Shown in pieces: positions 11,901 through 26,900 of a DNA stretch of 64,000 bases. Numbering within the stretch: the stretch's first letter is position 1; every line of letters starts with the position of its first letter. A program made the translations under genes and the position numbers. The stretch is from Lepidonotus clava (Eukaryota > Annelida > Polychaeta > Phyllodocida > Polynoidae): positions 35,898,074 through 35,962,073 of the forward strand of contig OW387143.1 in assembly GCA_936440205.1 (NCBI GenBank), in the 5' to 3' direction. Under the pieces are notes generated by a model that was not told where the DNA came from, did no database searches, and was given only the letters and a program-made list of their open reading frames with translations.

Positions 11901-14900
11901 CTACAAAATTCCTCATGAAGTCAAGTTAAGTAATTACCGAAATCATTATGGAAAACATGAAACATTCCCAATCGTGGTAGATATCGTTGGCGATAGGAAA
12001 AAGGAAAAACTTTTATCTATCCCCAAAAATTGAACTTTGACCTCGATGTTTTCTTACCATCCTGAGATTCGATTGGAGGGAGGAATGAAAAGAGTCATTG
12101 ACAGGGACTTAAGAAGTACAAACGTACCAAGATCCTGAACTTTTCGTTCAAGACTTCCAAACTTTGCCTCCGTGAGTCTTCGTCTTTCTTCTTCCCTCTG
12201 AAATTTTGGATTATTTTATTATTTAGTGACAGAAACGATTAATGGCATGTAATATATGAGTTCGTTCGACATGCTTAGAGGGAGAAATGATAAAATGGAA
12301 ACACCTGATAATACAAACATGAGAACGGCGAACAACAAAATTCTCTTGTTCGATTGAAAGATATCGGTACAAAAATAGTTAAATTGCGCAAATGAGAGAC
12401 AACATTATGAATACATCAAAAGAAATATTGAAATCGAAATTGTTGGGGGAAAAGATGCTCGAATAAGATGAACATGTCCGCTGACCTAAAAACAGAGAAC
12501 TTGTACTAAATAATGACAAGACTAAAAGAATCTGAAAAGGAAAGGTCAAATCTTGATGATAATAGGATCCTATCGAGGTATAACAGGCAAAGAAGGCATC
12601 TAGTAAGATATCACAGGTGAATAATAACATTAATATCTAGGCGAAATGTCAGATGTTTCAAACACTGTAGGTGTGGGTGGGGCAATGTTGTGCATGGCCT
12701 TGGGTATATTGGAAATTGTACACCAGAATACATTGATCTTCCAATATTTCCTCTTCTTTGACTTTCATTATCCCTGTATCATTTTATTGGTAGCTCATCT
12801 CTGTGTGTGTTTTTGTATTTTTTGTAATTGTCAATATCTTTATCCCTTCCCTTTATCTGATAAAATGTGTTTTGTAAGTTGTAAGTTGATGTGCTTCAGA
12901 GCACATATTAAACCCTTAATTACGTCGGCTCCCTGTCCACGTTGGGTAAGGTTGCCCAACGCGAAGGATTCGTGTTAGAGCCGTATCTAAGGTTATATTA
13001 CACTACGCGTTGGTTATATCATACTACGCATTTTGGGGTCCCGTTAGCTCGCGTTGGCTCACTCTGGGTTACGTTGGTGCAATTTTGCTATATTACACTA
13101 CACGCTGGGTGCTTTGGTATGCATCAGGTATTCGCGTTGGGGCAAAAATACCAAAACGCAAAGCAGCCAACGCGTAGTGTAATATGGCCTTAATACTTTT
13201 TATGTCATCAAAGTTCAATGTGTCATAGAATAGAAGTGTTAGTATTAACAATAGGAAAAGTGAAGTATAGGGTTCCCATGATTATTAGAAGTCTTCTGAA
13301 AGAGGAGCCTATATTTGAGATATTTTCACAGCAAAGTTGTACCAAATTCCTAGGCTGATAGATCAAAATAATACCCTTTAAATTTTGGTTGTTTTGATTT
13401 GTAGCATTAGGTATATATGTGTTTGTCAGGGGTGAATGATAAGTCTTATGTATACGTTATGACTTGGTTATTAGTACCTAGAGCACCTCGACCTGTGTGA
13501 GTATGTCGCTCAGCTTCTCTCGCCATACATCTACCTCAACCTTTACTTCATAAGGAGCACATGGGAGAAAGACATTATAAGCTATGTGTTGGTTATTAGT
13601 ACCTGGAGCACCTCGACCTGTGTGAGTATGTTACTGAGGTGCTCTCACTAAGTGTCTACCTCAACCATTACTCTAAGAGGGATGAGTAGGAGAAACATAT
13701 TATTTGCTATGCTTTGGTTATTAATACCTGGAGCTTCTCGAACTTTGTGAGTACATTACTGAGCTTCTCTCGCTATATGTCTACCTCAACCATTACTCTA
13801 AGAGGGGTGAGTAGGAGACACATATTATATGCTATGACTTGGTTATTAGTACCTGGAGCACCTCGAACTTTGTGAGTACATTACTGAGCTTCTCTCGCTA
13901 TATGTCTACCTCAACCATTACTCTAAGAGGGGCGTGTAGGAATGACATATTATATGCTATACGTTATTAGTACCTGGAGAACCTCGACCTGTGTGAGTAC
14001 ATTACTGAGCTTCTCTTGCTATACATCTACCTCAACCATTACTCTAAGAGGGGCGCGTAGGAAAGACATATTATATGCTATGACTTGGTTATTAGTACCT
14101 GGAGCACCTCGACCTGTGTGAGTACGTTACTGAGTTGCTCTCGCTGTACGTCTACCTCAGCCGTTACTTTGTCTAGCTCCTCTTGACCCTCACCCAAACA
14201 CTGCAAAGGACAACAGGGTTACAACACATACCACTTGTACTTTTAACCATCGCCAACATCAATTCAATTTTATTAGAAAGTTATTGAAAAAAACAATTCA
14301 GAATCTTTAACAGTTTAAGTCCCAAACATTTTTTCTGCATCGAATTAATTGATAAATATATACAGGTAAAAATGTGAATGGACAGATGGGGGATGGTTGA
14401 GAAGGATAAGTGGAATGACCAACATCATTAAGTTAACATCAAATAAAACGACATTAACAAAGATGCCATCTTACTATCCTATTCCTTGTCAATGAAACAG
14501 TACAGAACAGTAATTGATATTTTGCAGACACATTCCTTCTTTTTTAATATCATGGGATGATTTTATTATGAGGAAGTAAGAGTGGGCATCTTTGATATTT
14601 TACCATCAGCAGTTATCATGGGCAGTAAGGGGCCATGTTACCATGGATTAAAAGTTAATGAGTATAAAAGTGCATTTGTTAGAATCACATTACTGATTAT
14701 ATAAACAATGATTATGAGTCATGTTGTTTTGTTTCTAAATGTTCATAATCTTTATCATTTTACAAAGAAGTGCTGTATATTTTTCCCTTTATATTAATGG
14801 AGTACGTTTTTTTTAGGGTTTCCCGTACCTTATTTAGCTTGGATTCCTCATGAACAACTTGGGACCTTACTTTTTCCAAAGTCTATAATGATGAACAGTG

Positions 14901-17900
14901 ACACAAAATAAATTAAGACGAATAGAACAACAGGGGAGCATGATCCATGCCTTAACAACAAAACTACAATTTAACATATTTACCATGCAAACAGAAATGC
15001 ACGTCAATTGTATAATGCATGACAATATCACATAAATCTACTTATCATCAGAACTTTGGATGGTTTCATATAAGCGTAGATTATGAACTATCCTGTTAAA
15101 CGGAAGTATGCTCGGTTGTATTTTTAATAACCGAATCCAATTAGAAATATTTATACATACAGAGTACTATTAAATAAAAGAATAAGAACTTAAATACCTA
15201 ATGATAATAGAGAGAATATTATTTGTCATCTGCACACATTGCAGCATAACATTCGACGCAAGATGCAAATCTATATTGGATCTTTTACAGAACTTTTTCT
15301 ACCGTCTAAGAGATCTGAAATCGGCACGAAAAGTCTTACGAAGACCTATGGTATGTTATCTGTCCGGAGCAAAGATGATACAAGAGAAAGAAAGTAGAAA
15401 AAAATGACAAAAGGGAATCTATATCTGAGAAACTTCAACTTTCTAGAAAGGCTATCCTTCTTTATGTCTATGCCTGTATTCAAGATGCAACATGCTTTTG
15501 ATAGCTAAATGGAGCAAGAGGACTTAAGATATTCTATCTATAGGTATACTACTTTAGCTGAGGGCTGCATTCAAAGCCTATAGGGACTAAATAATGTTGC
15601 CTTCAGAATCGGATTCTAAAAGATGGAATCAGTAAAAAGGCTTCATACCATCCGTCAAAACGAAACGAAAATCAACACTAACGACCATCTTCGTTGAAAG
15701 ACGTAGAGTAAAATGTATCTAATGAAATCATGAGGAGTAGGGTACAACGATTATTTTCAAAGGGAAAAAAATGTCAGCTCTAAAATGTCAATATTTGATA
15801 AAACTGTTAATTGAGCTGAACTTCATCAAACATGTCTTCTTTGAATAAGAAAAATAATGGAAATGAATCTAACGTAAATTTAAATATAGAATATTAATTT
15901 GTGGAGCAAAGGTAATTTTAATCCAACAATAGAATAGAATAGAATAGAGTGGTATGAAGCCTGTAGCTAAGTTTTAATTGGCATGTAAGCACATGCCCAA
16001 TTTAAAAAACATACGTCAACCAGTTTTTCATAGGCAGCATTTTTCTTTCGAGACTTCTGAGAAAGGTCTCTCAAGAGTTCAGCCTCGTTCTCGCGTTGAG
16101 TGTTCAAGGTCACACAAAGGTCCTCTGTGACCTTGACGTTGTCCCGGAGATGAGACAACTCCTGCTCTGTCTCAGCTTTCTTCTCCACCATAACTTTTAT
16201 GTCCTGGGTAAGTAACAGTGTTAAATCTTGTGAGGTCTCTTTGAAAAATTGATTTAAGTAACAAAAATGTCTAATTTAAAGCTATTCTCAAAATCATCTC
16301 TTACTCTATAATCTGGAATCATTTTAAGTACAAATATTCTAATATATAGCAGTTCTTTTTATGCAAAACATAGATGGATACTATTCCATTCACATAATCC
16401 TTAATCCAGTTAAAGTTCATACCCCCGAAAATTCTGTATTGTTACATGAGTGAAAAATACAAAATTCATAAAAGCTGATGATTTATCATAATTGCTTTAT
16501 ACGACAAAAAGTTATTTAGAGTCATTAAACTCTTCAAATGCTCTCATATAACCTAGATTTGGTGCGCCCAGCTCCCGAAGTCTGAGCTATACCCTAATGT
16601 GTTCTATATCTACTAAGTGTAAAATTATGATGGGGTAGTGTTGGTGTCAGTTGTGCAATACGGTATTAATATGTACATTATCTTCTCAATTTTCCTGCAA
16701 AAGAAATGGTCTTTCCCCCTGGTAAGTGCAAATATGTAAAGTGTGGGACCGCTATTACCACCTCTGAAATCTAAAAAGGAAAATTACTTTTTCTTGTGCA
16801 TATTAAGTGCAACTTTGTGTCGATCCACCACCGATACAATCTGAAATGAAGACTTTTGGACTCCTCGTCTGGTGCTACCTCTCACCCTTGGACGAAGGTG
16901 TGCCTTTGTGCGAGGTGTAATAAAGGTGGTTCCTGTACATATGTTTTCGGTAGAAACCACATGTTTACCATAAAGACCGATCCCCACAGTTGTACAGGTT
17001 TTACCATGGGAACTGGAGTATCAAAGTGTCCTACTGAGTTGTTAATGATTTGATCGTTTTGCTTCTATTAAAATACATGCCAAAAGCAATGAAATACGAA
17101 AGTTTGTCCGAAAGATCAGACTTTTCTGACATAGTCAAGTTTGAAGAATTCGATTCTATTATTATGCTTTTTAGGTTTTAGAAACGACATATACCCTCCT
17201 TTTCCCTTCAAGTTCCCTTCCACAAAGATAAATATGACCCTCTAGGGATCCATAGGCAGGAGTATTCTACATTTTTGATCAGAGGAAAATTTGTGATGAC
17301 TAGTAAGGTCTATGCATATTTTTTAATTAGATAATATTGAATAAGACAACACCAGTTACCATGGAGGCCTGTTTGTACTGCTGTTACCATGGGATTGACC
17401 TCTTCCCCTCACCACCAGGTGGAAGCACTTACCTGGGTGAGCAGCTCGACTTGGTTCTCCGTGTCGCGAAGCTGAGCACGCACCTGCTCCAACTCCTGCT
17501 GCCCATCTACAAAAAAGAAGCAAACCCATCAATAGATAGTTTTAAAGTTCTGTTTCTCTGGTGTTTTCTACTACTTTAGCAATAAGTCCGAATACTGTTC
17601 CCAGTACACGGGAACGTATGATAGGTTCAGGCATTCTTTATATTCACCCAATTTGGGCGATGTATATGTAAAAATACAAGGGTATAGTACATGAAGACTG
17701 TCTTTCAATACTATGTATCACCCCCCAAAAAAGACAGTAAGATTGAATATTTCATTCATAAAGAAATATCACGTTTAGACTTAAATTACCTGATAAGTAA
17801 GTTTGATACGGAAATGCGTCACTTGAGGGGAAAACTTGGAGTGCTCATTTTCCAACAAAAATTACGAAAAATCCAGAAATGTAGGAGAAACTTATTCAGC

Positions 17901-20900
17901 TCACCCTGGAGGTGGTTGCGGAGGTTGGCCACCTGCTGCTTCACGGTTGACTTCTCGCGGCGCGCGTCCTGTATGTCGGCCTCCAGTTCCCGCAGCTCCC
18001 GCTCCAGGGACAGGGCCTGGGTGTGGAAGGCCTTGATCTCGTCCTCCGCCTGCGACTGGGCTCTACAGAAACAGGATTAGAACTCTGCTCTAATCCTTTA
18101 CAAGTTTACATCGATACTATAATCAAATCTGAGGTGTGCCTTTTTTTCTTGAATTCAAAGATCAATTTCATTTTTTCTGTGAAAAGAAAAAGAGGTAAAA
18201 AGAGACTGAGATCATAGTCAAAGTACTCACTTTTCAAAAAGGACTTCTCTTAACAGAAATATCGCTTTTAGGAAAACCCATGCATTCTAAAAGCTTCAGG
18301 TTTATCTTTTAAACGAATTTATAAATTTTCTGAAACAGGCCAACAAAGAAATCAAAGCATTAGCTTTGACGTTTAGAGAAATGCTAACTCCAGGGGTCGT
18401 CATTGCTTGCCCCATTGAAAACATTGTTCCGGGTGAAACAACAGTCATGCAAATATTTTTAATACAATAATAAACTAATCCTGACCTCTGCAGCTGACCG
18501 GTGCGTTTCTCAACCATCTTGTGGCCGTCCTCTAACTTGACCTTGTCCTTGCGGAGGTTATTTATAGCCGCCTCCAGGGTCCGACGCTGTGACGTCAGAG
18601 CCTCCAGCTCCTCCTGCTGGTGCTCCACCTTCTCCTTCAGAAGGTCAAGGTCGACCTTCTTCTGACCTATCTCCGACCGGATACGCTTCATCTCGTTGGA
18701 CTCCTGAGAATCAAATTGGTCAAAATTTAGTTTTTATTAGAGACAACAATATGTATGTAGCAACGAGTTTTGGTGCTGTACTTGTACCTAAAAGTGCTTT
18801 ATCTAAAGGGGAAGTAGAACTTTTATGATAGGTGGAGCTAAATTTGGTTTACCAATTTACTTAAAATAATACCAATAAGGAAAATACACATATAGAAAAT
18901 CATACCTCTATTCTGCACAAGATAGCAAACAAGATTTCAAAATATTCGGAAAATTCACAATTTTGCGATGGAGACATAATTAATCGGGTTATAGAAAAAA
19001 GAGCTCCTTATGATTTGCTCCACCCTTCCTTCCAAGGGAAGCGAATCTTGGTACCGTGCAACCATAGCCAGCTCATGCAAGGCCAGACACATGCTAACAT
19101 GCCCCTAGTGGAAAATATACATTTTTTCTAGCGTAAATATCCCTCGTGAAAGAAAATCTCTCTGGATACATGCTGAAAGAAATACCCAGAGCCTTTCCAA
19201 CCTTCAAGGATGCATGCAAGTTTAAATATACATGTGCAACAATAGCCATTTTGTGTGATGAATAGTACACAACGAGGTGCCGAGGAAAGAAGGTATCTTG
19301 AAATATCCTTTCTTAAAACCTAAGATTTTTCCCAGTTTCTATTTATAGCATGCAAATTCGGGTGAGTGCAACCATATCCAGCTGTGCAAGACAGACTGCA
19401 GTGCATGCGTTTTATGGTTTGTTACCTCCTTTAATTTCTCCAACTCAGCTTTAACCTGGACACGCTCGGCCAACACGCGGTCCAGGTCAGCGAGCGACTG
19501 ACGTGTGCGCTCGGTGATGTCGGTAAGTTCAGACTTCTGTTTGTTTGTCATAATAGCCAGGTTCTGGAGTACCTCCTCCTCGTGGTCTAACTTTTGGCTA
19601 ACCTATATTCAAAATAGTGTTGTCCTATGAAGCCTATGGTTTGATAGTTTTACAGTCGGCTAACTATGCTTATATTAGTCATGTCAAATGCTATCAAAAT
19701 TTTTTTTAAATGTACGAGAAAAAGGAAAATTAATCAAACTGTTCACTATATTTGATTAGAAGTCAAATATAGGCAAAGTGTTAACGAGGGTTTCTTTTAC
19801 CTATACATTTTATGTTTTAGATAGTATACAATATATGTTACAAAACATAATACAGAAGACGGTTATCACAAAATACACAACAGAACAACAAAGATGCAAA
19901 GAGTTATTTAGAAACGTTTTAGTCAGATCATAGACACTTATAGTACTCAGCGGTCTCTCTATGGTTAGATACAGAATACAACAATTACAGGCCACTAAAA
20001 CTATTCACTTACATCACCTATCCTGGTCATCTTGTCTTTCAGTTCCCGGTCGACCCGATCTCGGTCCTCCTTGAGCTCTGACATCTGGTCTTCTACCCCC
20101 TAAAAATAAGTTCAAGGTGATTATGGCAGAACAAATCTGAAGTACTTTGTAACACTCACAGATCCTGATATTGAAAATCTCAAATGAACTGATTTAATAT
20201 ATTAAGGAGCTCATATGGAAGCGAACAGACCATATGTCCAACTCTGGTAAGGGAAAAGCGGACCAGGTAAATTAAAAAAATCTCTCAAAATGTTATCTGT
20301 ATCAAGGAAATCTAACGAAACTGTGTGCATTTATTGAGTAAGAACAAATGTATTGTACAAAATATATTTACTGAAAATCTTAACATGAATGTATGTTCAT
20401 GTAAAATTGTGTCTTTTATTACTTCAGCGAACATTTGAAAGCCTCTACACCGCAAAAGTTAGGGAAAAATTCCCCTTACGAGACCTACCTTCATTTCCCT
20501 CCTCTTGGCCCCCAGCTCCTTCTCCACCTGGTGGCTCAGGTCGGTCAGCTGACGCCGCCTTTTCTCCAGCGCGTGAGAGATGGTCTCAGACTCAGTCTGC
20601 TTCGCTCCCATCTCGCGGTCTAACTGCTCCAGCTCCTTTCGCTGACTTGTTATCTGGAGAGGGAAGGGAAAAGTAAAGTGATCATGAACAAATATATGTT
20701 GATCTTTCATCCATTTCATTTCTTTTAAATAGAAATTTCACTTTAGTTTTATGACTACAGAGGCTTAAAATATTCTGTGGTATTGTGATATAGCTCCTGT
20801 AGAAGTCGCTGGCTCAATCAAGTTCAAGAAATGAGTTCTTGTAAATGATTGTACGAGTAGTTTGAAAAATGTTGAAAGCGTACGAACTAATATTAGAGAA

Positions 20901-23900
20901 GAATATTATGTCTCAAATTCTTTGACATCATTATAACGAGAAGATGAAATAAGATTCTCAGAGATCAAGATGAGAAATTTCCAATAACCCTTCACGTAAT
21001 TAAAAGAAGATCTGTGAATCGTGGAATATGTATGTACACTTTAAGACTGCGTCATATCAAACTCCTTATTCCACACACCTAAAAGATTACTTTGTTCTTA
21101 AAATGCCTTCACTTACTTTCTGGTTGAGGTTGTCCAGTTCCTTCTGTCGGTTGCCCATGACCACGTCACTGTCGGTGATACGCTGTAACCGCTGTCGTTG
21201 TTCGGACTCGGTCTCCTGTAACTCGCCTTGCACTGCCTCCAAACTTTCCAACAGAAAAGAAGCAACTTAATTATTATAGCTAAAGTTTAACGAGATTTTC
21301 TGGCATCACAACAAAACCTGTCAGTTTTTGAACGGTAGGATTTTCCTGAATACTGATGTTACAGATTCGTCAGCTGACACGTGAACACGGCGAAAATCAA
21401 TTTGCAAAGAAATTTCTCATTAACACTTCATTTTTTCTTTTCATAAGCGTACTGTGAAGGACTGTTAGGCCGCAACAGTAATAATTCTGTGGGAAAAGTG
21501 ACTGCAAGAACTCCCCTTATTATACCTTTTTCCGAATTCCATTTCTTTTAAATATCGCACACTCTTCACTTAAAAAACACTTGCCCAGATTTGGCCTCTT
21601 TGAGCTTGGCTTCAAGCTCCTGGAACTCGGCGTCTTTGATTGTGATCACTTTAAGTATCTCCTTGACCATCTCCTCCTGCATCTTCTTCTCCTGGCGCAG
21701 GTCTTCGACCTCTGCCCGGAGCCCATCTGCCTCGTCCTGGGCGGTTAACAGCCCCACACCGGTGTCGTGGGCGCGCTTTTCCAGCTCTTCGGCATCCTGC
21801 ACAACTTGACCATAGTTGGTTTTGGCTTCTCGGTACTCCTTGATGATGCCTGAGGCCTGGGCAAAAGTAAGATTACGTTTAAAGTATACATTGAGGTATA
21901 AAATGCTTTACCTGGAATTTTCAGGTTCAACAGTCACCACTAACCTTTATTACAATAAGCCCCTTCGCCACTTCATTATCTGATACTTCTACTATGCCAA
22001 TAATATCATTCTCCAACATTCCATTATATTTCCAAAATTTCTTGTACACTGATGAAATGATTAGGCAGGCTCACAGCCTTTGACAACCATTACATTACTT
22101 GAAGTTTAGTCGTTATGAATCAGTTTATCAAGCCGCCCGGCAGGTACATAATATTTTACGGAAATATACAATTTCAATTAAACACTGTAGTAACCTCTTA
22201 ATGTCTACGAATATCACAGAATTATATTGTATAAGACAAAAGAAGACAACTTGTGCCATCTATGAACATATCCCGTTTATGAATCTACAGGGTACCAACC
22301 GAAAGTCCATTTTCAAATTCCCTGTGTTTTCCTTGAGATTTCCATGTCCCGCGGCATTTTTTCCCTGTGTCAATCCAGCAAGTTTTTCAAATTTAAAAGC
22401 CTCTGCGTGCAGAAAAAAATTGGACAACCCAACAACAAAAAGCTAAATCCCTAATATCTTGAGAATCAGGAATTTCAGGACCTGGCTAAATGAAATTCCC
22501 TGTGTTTTCCCTGAGTTTTGGCAAAATTTGGCTCCTACCTGGTTTTGAAGGTCCTCTAAGTCGGCTTCAGCCTCAGCGATGAGCTGGTCGGCCTCCCTCA
22601 GCTCAGCCCGTCTCCGGGCCAGCGTCTCCTCCAGACAGTCGATCTCATCGGTCATGAAGGGCTTCTGACCGGCCTTGGTCAGCGGGTCGTGGTTGTGTTC
22701 AAAGTCTGATTCGACCAGCTCGTAGTAAAGGTCGTTATCCAGGAAGGCCCTTTGGGTAGAGAGAAATATGCATGAGACACTTATTTGGTTCGACTAAAAG
22801 AAATGCGTAACTTGGAAAGTTAATAATTTAATAGCCAATACTTTGTATGGTAGCATTTCCCCCAGTTTTATAGAGGAGGGGTACAATGGCAGGCAAATTA
22901 TCTTGGATGATAATACAGATGTGTTATTTGGTTCGTCTAAAATGAATGCATGAATTAGCAAGATCGATTAGCCAATAATTCCCCCCTCCCCACTCCCAAG
23001 TTTTACAGAGGAGGAATAAACTGTAACAATGGCAGGTAAATTATCATGAATATTAATGATAGTTTGTTTTTTTATGTTTTTTCTTGTATCCTCTTACTTC
23101 CGTCGGCCTTCCTTCCCCTCCCGGAGTTCCTGCAGTTGCCGTTTGGCGGCGCTACGTTGTATCTTTAACGTCCTCTCGGCCTCCTTCATTTTGTGCAGGC
23201 TGGTCTTCTGACTCTCTATGGCCAGGTCCAGGCCCTCCAGCTCACTCCGACGCTCCTAGGAGGGGCAAAACCATATATTCAGGTTATCAGGAAGAACGGC
23301 TATAAAAGATGTATCTATGGACATTTTCCTTATGTGATAGGCAGATCAGTATATTATACCAGCAGGATATAGACATCTTTTTTGGAGTAATAGATGCAAC
23401 AATAGGTGTATTTGTTCTTCTATACGATACCATTTATCAATATATGAGTAGGCGTTCTATTTACGATTTTCTATTAGATATTTGCAAATTAGCCAACAGT
23501 TTATTTGATTTTCCGCTATCAGGTGGCGCAAGGGTATATCTATGTGTACATTACAAGTTCATGGAAAACGTGAAATAGACAAAATTAATAGGGAACGTGG
23601 CAGATGCTCATAACAATTTGTGCAGCAAGCTAATATCAAAAGCAGTGCAATGCATAGACAAAAGCAATATTACAAAATACTGCTATGTCGTACAAAACAA
23701 AAATATTTCAAAACGGTATTCAATGGGGAGGGTTTGAAGTGACGAGAAGCTCTCAGTAGTAATTTGAAAGTTTGTCCTCTTTCCAGCACTACTCCTTTGC
23801 TCACCTGTAGTTCGGCCTTGAGCCGTTTGACGGCCTTACGTTCTGTCATGTCCTCCTCAAAGATCACCTTTCTCCCCTCACCGTCCTGGGTGGGCAAAGC

Positions 23901-26900
23901 GACAACAAGTAACGAGCGGAACAGAAGCCAGATGTGGTAGGATAATAAATCAAATTAGATTTTAAAGAAATTAAAAAAAAAAAAAGGTGCACATCCCTCC
24001 TAAAAATCTACTTGGGTCGCTAACATAAATTTGTTTTTCTTGAACGTTTAAAAATAATTTCTTTCATTGGATTTTTCGATTGGAAAAAAGTCCAAATGTA
24101 ATTTTCTCTAAACATTCAATATCCAAGATTGTAACACGTGCTTCAAACATTCATATAGAAAGCGGTACTAAAGCTGTGTATCACAACATTTATATTGACC
24201 AAAAAAGCTGAAGTTAAGTGAATATGTGTATAGGAAATTTAATGTGAAATGGTGATGAATATCAATTAATAAGTATTTCTGAATCAAAGATAAATTTATA
24301 CTTTAGGTAAAAATAATCTAACTTACGGAAGTCTGTCCCCTAAGCTTGGCTTTTAGGGATTTAACCTTGTCTTGTAGCTGAGAGATGTAGTCCTCCTGAA
24401 CAAAATAAAAATACAAGTATTTCAAATTAAGGTCTAAAGACTCGTCCTTAAACGCATTACAATGATTTAGATTTGCAAACACAAGACAATAAAATCACAT
24501 TGAAAAACCATGTTCTGGATTACAGTATATTATGATGATAGCAGCTGTTTGAATTAAAAATTTGTTATCAAATGGTCATTCATTGTAACCAAGACAACAG
24601 AACCGCTCCACAATAGGGCATGTTCGGCCAAATAGCGGTGCAAAAGGGCCTGACTGGTTCCAGCCAGCTGTATACAGTTAACACACTTTGACCAGCGGCC
24701 ACTGGGACCTGTGATCTGTGCACTCAGGTGTGTCATCAGTGAACACCACTGGTACCTGTAATCAACACATTGGGTAGTCTGGTGGTAGGCTTGAGCCACT
24801 TCCAGCCACTATTGACGAACACTCGCTAATTCCTAACAGTGTAATTGGTTACTCACCAGACTGTGGTGTTGGGGCACGTTACAGACCAGGCCCTCCTCTA
24901 CCCCGGGACCCTTACTGGTCTTCAGGATGCCCCGCACCGGGTCTTCTACAAACAGGTCAAGATTGAGGCGTATTTAGTTTGGTAGAAAGAAATCAAACAC
25001 AAGTAACACATTACTGTTATAGTGAATATTCTCTAACACTACTGGGTCAAACCATTCTGTGATAAATGGAATAACGCTAAGAATGCATTAGATCTAATCA
25101 TAGAACTGTAGGGAGATACAGTTCTATGATCTAATAGGGCGAATTTACAGCCTCGCTAATTCCTAATATGACAGTGTTCATGCACTGGTTATCATGCATT
25201 TTCCAGTTCATTCATTAATTCAGTTATGCAAGCTTTATTCATCAAAGAAGCACATTTCTTTAAATATATGGTGATGCAAAGAAAATAAATTTATTTTCTA
25301 TATAGTTTTGCTATTTCATTTCATTTAAACCATTAACCTAAGAAGACTCAGTCAATTCAGCATTATAAACTTCCACTGTACCTTGGTGCACGTTATTTAT
25401 GGGTGTGCTGACCATGACCGGGTGGGAGGCTCCCGTGGCTAGCGGGGTGACCGGCTTGGACAGGACCAGACTCATACCGGACCCCGCGACCGGCGTGGTC
25501 GGGGTAGTCATCAGGTGGATGTCACCTGCAGAGACAATGAATTTAACTACACATTTGCATTTTATTTTTACATTAAGCAACCTTTGGGCACAATTCAAAA
25601 GTCTTTCGAAACCCCAAAACGTACTGATACATTGGGGAGATTCAGTTAAAAACTAATGGATTCCACTGCAGTCAGGGGAAATAATTTTGTTTGCGAAATT
25701 CAGGCAACGACTTAATATTGAATTATTAAGATCTGCGGGGAAATCGTTTAAGTAATCTAAATTTCAATTTACGACTTCAGTTATCTTTAACTTTTATTGG
25801 ATGCCTTAAACAGTGAACTACTCTAAACTTGCATGTGGGCCTTAAACACATTTAGCTAGTTTTCTGTGTATTTTTTGAAGCACTGTTATCATTAAAACCA
25901 GTTTAATTAATCAAATTCATAATCAACTCTTACCTGTCGTAGGATACGTGCGTTGTGCAACTGGTGTGGATGGGGCTTGTAGGACCGGTTGAGACCCAAC
26001 AGGTGCGTACACCATACCGGGCTGGTGGGGGACCGGTTGGTACGCTGTTGTCAGAACACCTCCAGGGTAGACAGACCCTGCTGGAGGAGCCGGAGGGTAG
26101 CGGGGGTCAGCCGCAGGAGGGGGTGGGGGTGGGCCTGAAAGCAGAGAATGTATATTCTTTATGATTTGCCCTACACAGCCCAGAGACGAAGCAGTGATAT
26201 CAAAGTTCTCTGCATATTTTACTTTTTTTAAATTGATTGAAAGTTCCAAGGGAGGGCCAGTGACCAAAAGTTAGTATACTGTCATGATCCTTACCATCCA
26301 GGGAATATCCATACCAAATTTTACACTTTTATCTCTATTAGTTTTTGTTTTATGCACATTTTTGTTTTTCAAACTTAGCTTCTCTACCTGCATCTGACAA
26401 TGCCTGCACAGAGCATTTATCTGTTTGTGACGTCACAAGCAGAACAGTTGAAAAAATATAAAACTAAGAAAAAATGCAAAAAGAAATTTGGCACATGTTC
26501 TTTATAAGTCTAAAAGATGTTAAAATGGCAAAATTAAATTATTTATAAAAGAAAATGTGAAAAAATATAATTTTTATGGAATTTAGAAATTTGAAATTTG
26601 AATATAACTGTCATTTTATGTGACGTCACATACAGACACCCTGTGTCAGGTGTGCAGGGGTTTCAATACGTGATCTGATATATGGACAAGATTTCCTAGG
26701 CAAGATATCAATCTATAGTTATAAAATTGTGTTGTATTCATACTAAAGCATCTTAACTTTGTATAAGATGAGAATTTAAAAAATTGAAATTTCACTGGCC
26801 CCTCTCTTTATTTGTAAAATGCTATACATCATGTGTACAGAAACAAAATAGAATAATGTATTATCCTGAAGTATACCCAAACAATTTATTCAATCCTTTT

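Noticed and set aside
21575-21590. GT donor for CNTRL exon 33
   Set aside because: It leaves phase 0, whereas exon 34 needs two bases carried over. Only the GC donor keeps the conserved frame.
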